Both the position numbers and the translations under genes were made by a program. A stretch of 64,000 bases of DNA from Arthrobacter sp. B1805 (GTDB lineage Bacteria; Actinomycetota; Actinomycetes; Actinomycetales; Micrococcaceae): positions 124,001 through 188,000 of the forward strand of contig NZ_PJIQ01000008.1 of NCBI RefSeq assembly GCF_002929745.1, given 5' to 3'. The notes below the pieces were generated by a model. That model was given only the letters and a program-made list of their open reading frames with translations, was not told the DNA's origin and did no database searches. Below are positions 62,520-64,000 of this stretch, piece by piece (positions within the stretch are counted from its first letter, which is position 1; the number at the start of each line of letters is the position of its first letter).

Positions 62520-63608
62520 TCAGGCCACCGGCGTCTCGGTTCCGTTCACTCCCTCGCCCGTCCGCCGCGCTCCCTGGTTCTGCGTCGCATCCCTGATCTC
62601 ACCGATCAGCTGCTCGATGACATCCTCGAGGAAGAGGACACCGCGCGTCGAACCGTCGGGGCCAAGGACGCGCGCCAGGTGGGACCCGGTCCGCTGCATG
62701 ACGGTGAGCGCGTCCTCGATCTCGTCGTCGACCGACAGGTTCGCGAGCGTTCGCACCTTGTTCTCCGTGATCGGCTTCCGGTACATCGCCTGCGGCATGG
62801 ACATGATGTCCTTCAAGTGCATGTAGCCCGTCAGGTTGCCGTCGTCGTCCACCATCACGAAGCGCGAGAACCCGGTGCGCCCCACAGCCCGCTCGAACTC
62901 CTCGGGCGTCGCATCGGTGCGGACGGTCACGAGCTCGTTGAGCGGCACCATCGTGGTCTCCGCGGTCTGCCCGGAGAACTCGAGCGCGCCTGTGATCAGG
63001 CCCGACTCGTCGTCCACGAGGCCACTCTTCGTGGACTCCTCCACGATCGACTGCACCTCCTCGAGCGTGTAGGTCGAGGACACCTCGTCCTTCGGCTCGA
63101 CCTTCAGCGCCCGCAGGATGTGGTTCGCGGCCCAGTTCAGCGAGGAGATGACAGGATTCACGACGCGCGCGATCATGACGAGCGGCGGGGCCAGCAGGAG
63201 TGCGGCCTTGTCCGCCACGGAGACGGAGATGTTCTTCGGCACCATCTCTCCGAAGGTGACGTGGAGGAAGGTGACCAGGAGGAGCGCGAGGGCGAAGGCG
63301 ACGCCGTCCGCCAGTCCCTCCGGCACCCCGACCGCCTCGAAGGGAACCACGAACAGATGGTGGATCGCCGGTTCGGCGACCTGCAGGATCAGGAGCGAGC
63401 AGACGGTGATCCCGAGCTGCGAGCAGGCGAGCATGAGGGACACATGCTCCATGGCCCAGATGGTCGTCTTCGCCCGTTTGGAACCCGCGTCGGCCAGCGG
63501 CTCGATCTGACTCCGGCGCGCCGACATCACGGCGAATTCCGAGGCGACGAAGAAGGCATTGCCGATCAGGAGGATTACCAGCCAGAGAATTCCCGCCCAG
63601 TCGCTCAT
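62520..63608 (-). CDS. CNNM/CorC-like hemolysin-family protein (DUF21 + CBS pair)
   Basis: 362 aa. DUF21 transmembrane domain (about 1-150, about four helices, SQLGITVCSLLILQVAEPAIH and FLHVTFGEMVPKNISV being the family core) followed by two CBS domains (about 200-330; MVPLNELVTVRTDAT, FVMVDDDGNLTGYMHLKDIM, RVLGPDGSTRGVLFLEDVIEQLIGEI). The short ending lacks a clear CorC_HlyC domain. Family members are linked to Mg2+/Co2+ efflux. ATG at 63608 overlaps the upstream paralogue stop (ATGA), so the two form a coupled pair. Confidence 0.9.
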   Translation of the reverse strand: MSDWAGILWLVILLIGNAFFVASEFAVMSARRSQIEPLADAGSKRAKTTIWAMEHVSLMLACSQLGITVCSLLILQVAEPAIHHLFVVPFEAVGVPEGLADGVAFALALLLVTFLHVTFGEMVPKNISVSVADKAALLLAPPLVMIARVVNPVISSLNWAANHILRALKVEPKDEVSSTYTLEEVQSIVEESTKSGLVDDESGLITGALEFSGQTAETTMVPLNELVTVRTDATPEEFERAVGRTGFSRFVMVDDDGNLTGYMHLKDIMSMPQAMYRKPITENKVRTLANLSVDDEIEDALTVMQRTGSHLARVLGPDGSTRGVLFLEDVIEQLIGEIRDATQNQGARRTGEGVNGTETPVA

Positions 63609-64000
63609 CGGTTGTCCTTTCGTCCTGCGGTGGTGCCCGCGAGCGCGGGTCTGGCCGCTTCACGCACGCCCTGGTCCTGGGGGACACTCTGGTGCTCGGG
63701 AACGACGGCGTCCTGCGCCACGTCGGCAGCCGCTGCCGGAGCGGGCCTGAAGCGGACGCGGTCGATCCGTCGGCCGTCCATCCGCTCGACCAGAAGAGCC
63801 CCGGCGGGCACGTCGACCTCGTCGCCCGGCACGGCGACCCGTCCGAGCTCGGCCATGATGAATCCGGCGACCGTCTCGTAGCCTGCTTCGTCCGGCACCA
63901 CGAGCCCGGGGATCTGCACCGTGACCTCGTCCGGACGCATGAGCCCCGGGAAGAACCAGTCCCCCGCCGCACTCTGCAGGACGCCGGGCTTCAGCTTGTC
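63605..64000 (-). CDS. CNNM/CorC-like hemolysin-family protein, C-terminal part (runs off right edge)
   Basis: The last 131 codons of a gene entering from the right edge. The visible part is the CorC_HlyC domain: GDWFFPGL, EVTVQIPGLVVPDEAGYETVAGFIMAELGRVAVPGDEV and MDGRRIDRVRF, followed by a disordered tail. Together with the downstream coupled paralogue it forms the tandem hemolysin-family pair common in Actinobacteria. Start and DUF21/CBS domains are outside the window. Confidence 0.85.
   Translation of the reverse strand, partial: DKLKPGVLQSAAGDWFFPGLMRPDEVTVQIPGLVVPDEAGYETVAGFIMAELGRVAVPGDEVDVPAGALLVERMDGRRIDRVRFRPAPAAAADVAQDAVVPEHQSVPQDQGVREAARPALAGTTAGRKDNR

Overview
The window is a stretch of high-GC actinobacterial chromosome. 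Gene content and order point to the Micrococcaceae, most likely Arthrobacter or a close relative. The evidence is DUF3039 and DUF6318 proteins, a DUF222/HNH protein, NucS-type mismatch repair, an actinobacterial Rho with a long Asn/Arg-rich insertion, frequent GTG/TTG starts, and the gene order described below. No phage, transposase, integrase or CRISPR array was seen.

Layout. (1) 1-3315: a partial helicase, an MFS exporter and a DUF3039 protein, all leftward. (2) 3489-6466: a small block that reads as less GC-rich, with a DUF222/HNH nuclease-like gene and a two-gene secreted pair (DUF6318 lipoprotein plus PKD-like exoprotein). (3) 6658-16768: an ABC exporter pair, an OYE-type reductase, a CnoX-like chaperone with an unrecognised 633-aa membrane protein, an AI-2E-family permease, a hydrolase, a zinc-ribbon protein and NucS. 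(4) 16813-18021: NagA. (5) 18054-44916: a long, almost entirely leftward superoperon-like block. In transcription order it runs argS-lysA-hom-thrC-thrB, rho, prfA-prmC-GT2, the Sua5-like gene, (two rightward genes), capD-like, wecA-like, atpI-atpZ-like, atpBEFHAGDC, DUF2550. This matches the conserved actinobacterial order known from the Mycobacterium tuberculosis argS-to-atpC region. Differences are that rpmE is absent between rho and prfA and that four polysaccharide genes are interleaved. (6) 45160-48126: a three-gene flavin cassette (FMN-binding lipoprotein, ApbE, RnfD/NqrB-like membrane ferredoxin reductase). (7) 48254-53559: tRNA-Arg(CCG), a WYL regulator with an operator-like palindrome, and HrpA. 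(8) 53574-56948: HEAT-like and HIT proteins, then a divergent sulfur pair (rhodanese and a Cds1-like PLP enzyme). (9) 57009-62424: a zinc region with an MBL hydrolase, a Zur-like Fur protein, two MarR regulators and znuBCA with a candidate Zur box. (10) 62520-64000: two CNNM/CorC-type membrane proteins, the second cut by the window edge.

How the genes work together. The large block couples aminoacylation, aspartate-family amino acid synthesis, transcription and translation termination, lipid-linked glycan initiation and the F1Fo ATP synthase. Many junctions are 1- or 4-base stop/start overlaps, implying translational coupling. The flavin cassette looks like a self-contained route for moving electrons from cytosolic NAD(P)H to a covalently flavinylated lipoprotein outside the membrane.

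The most striking genome-wide-style signal is a recurring TAnnnT hexamer ending 6 or 7 bases before the start codon of 11 genes. That is the spacing expected for leaderless mRNAs. It also helps decide several starts. Positions and motifs were read by eye. Family assignments rest on recognised motifs and order, not on database searches.
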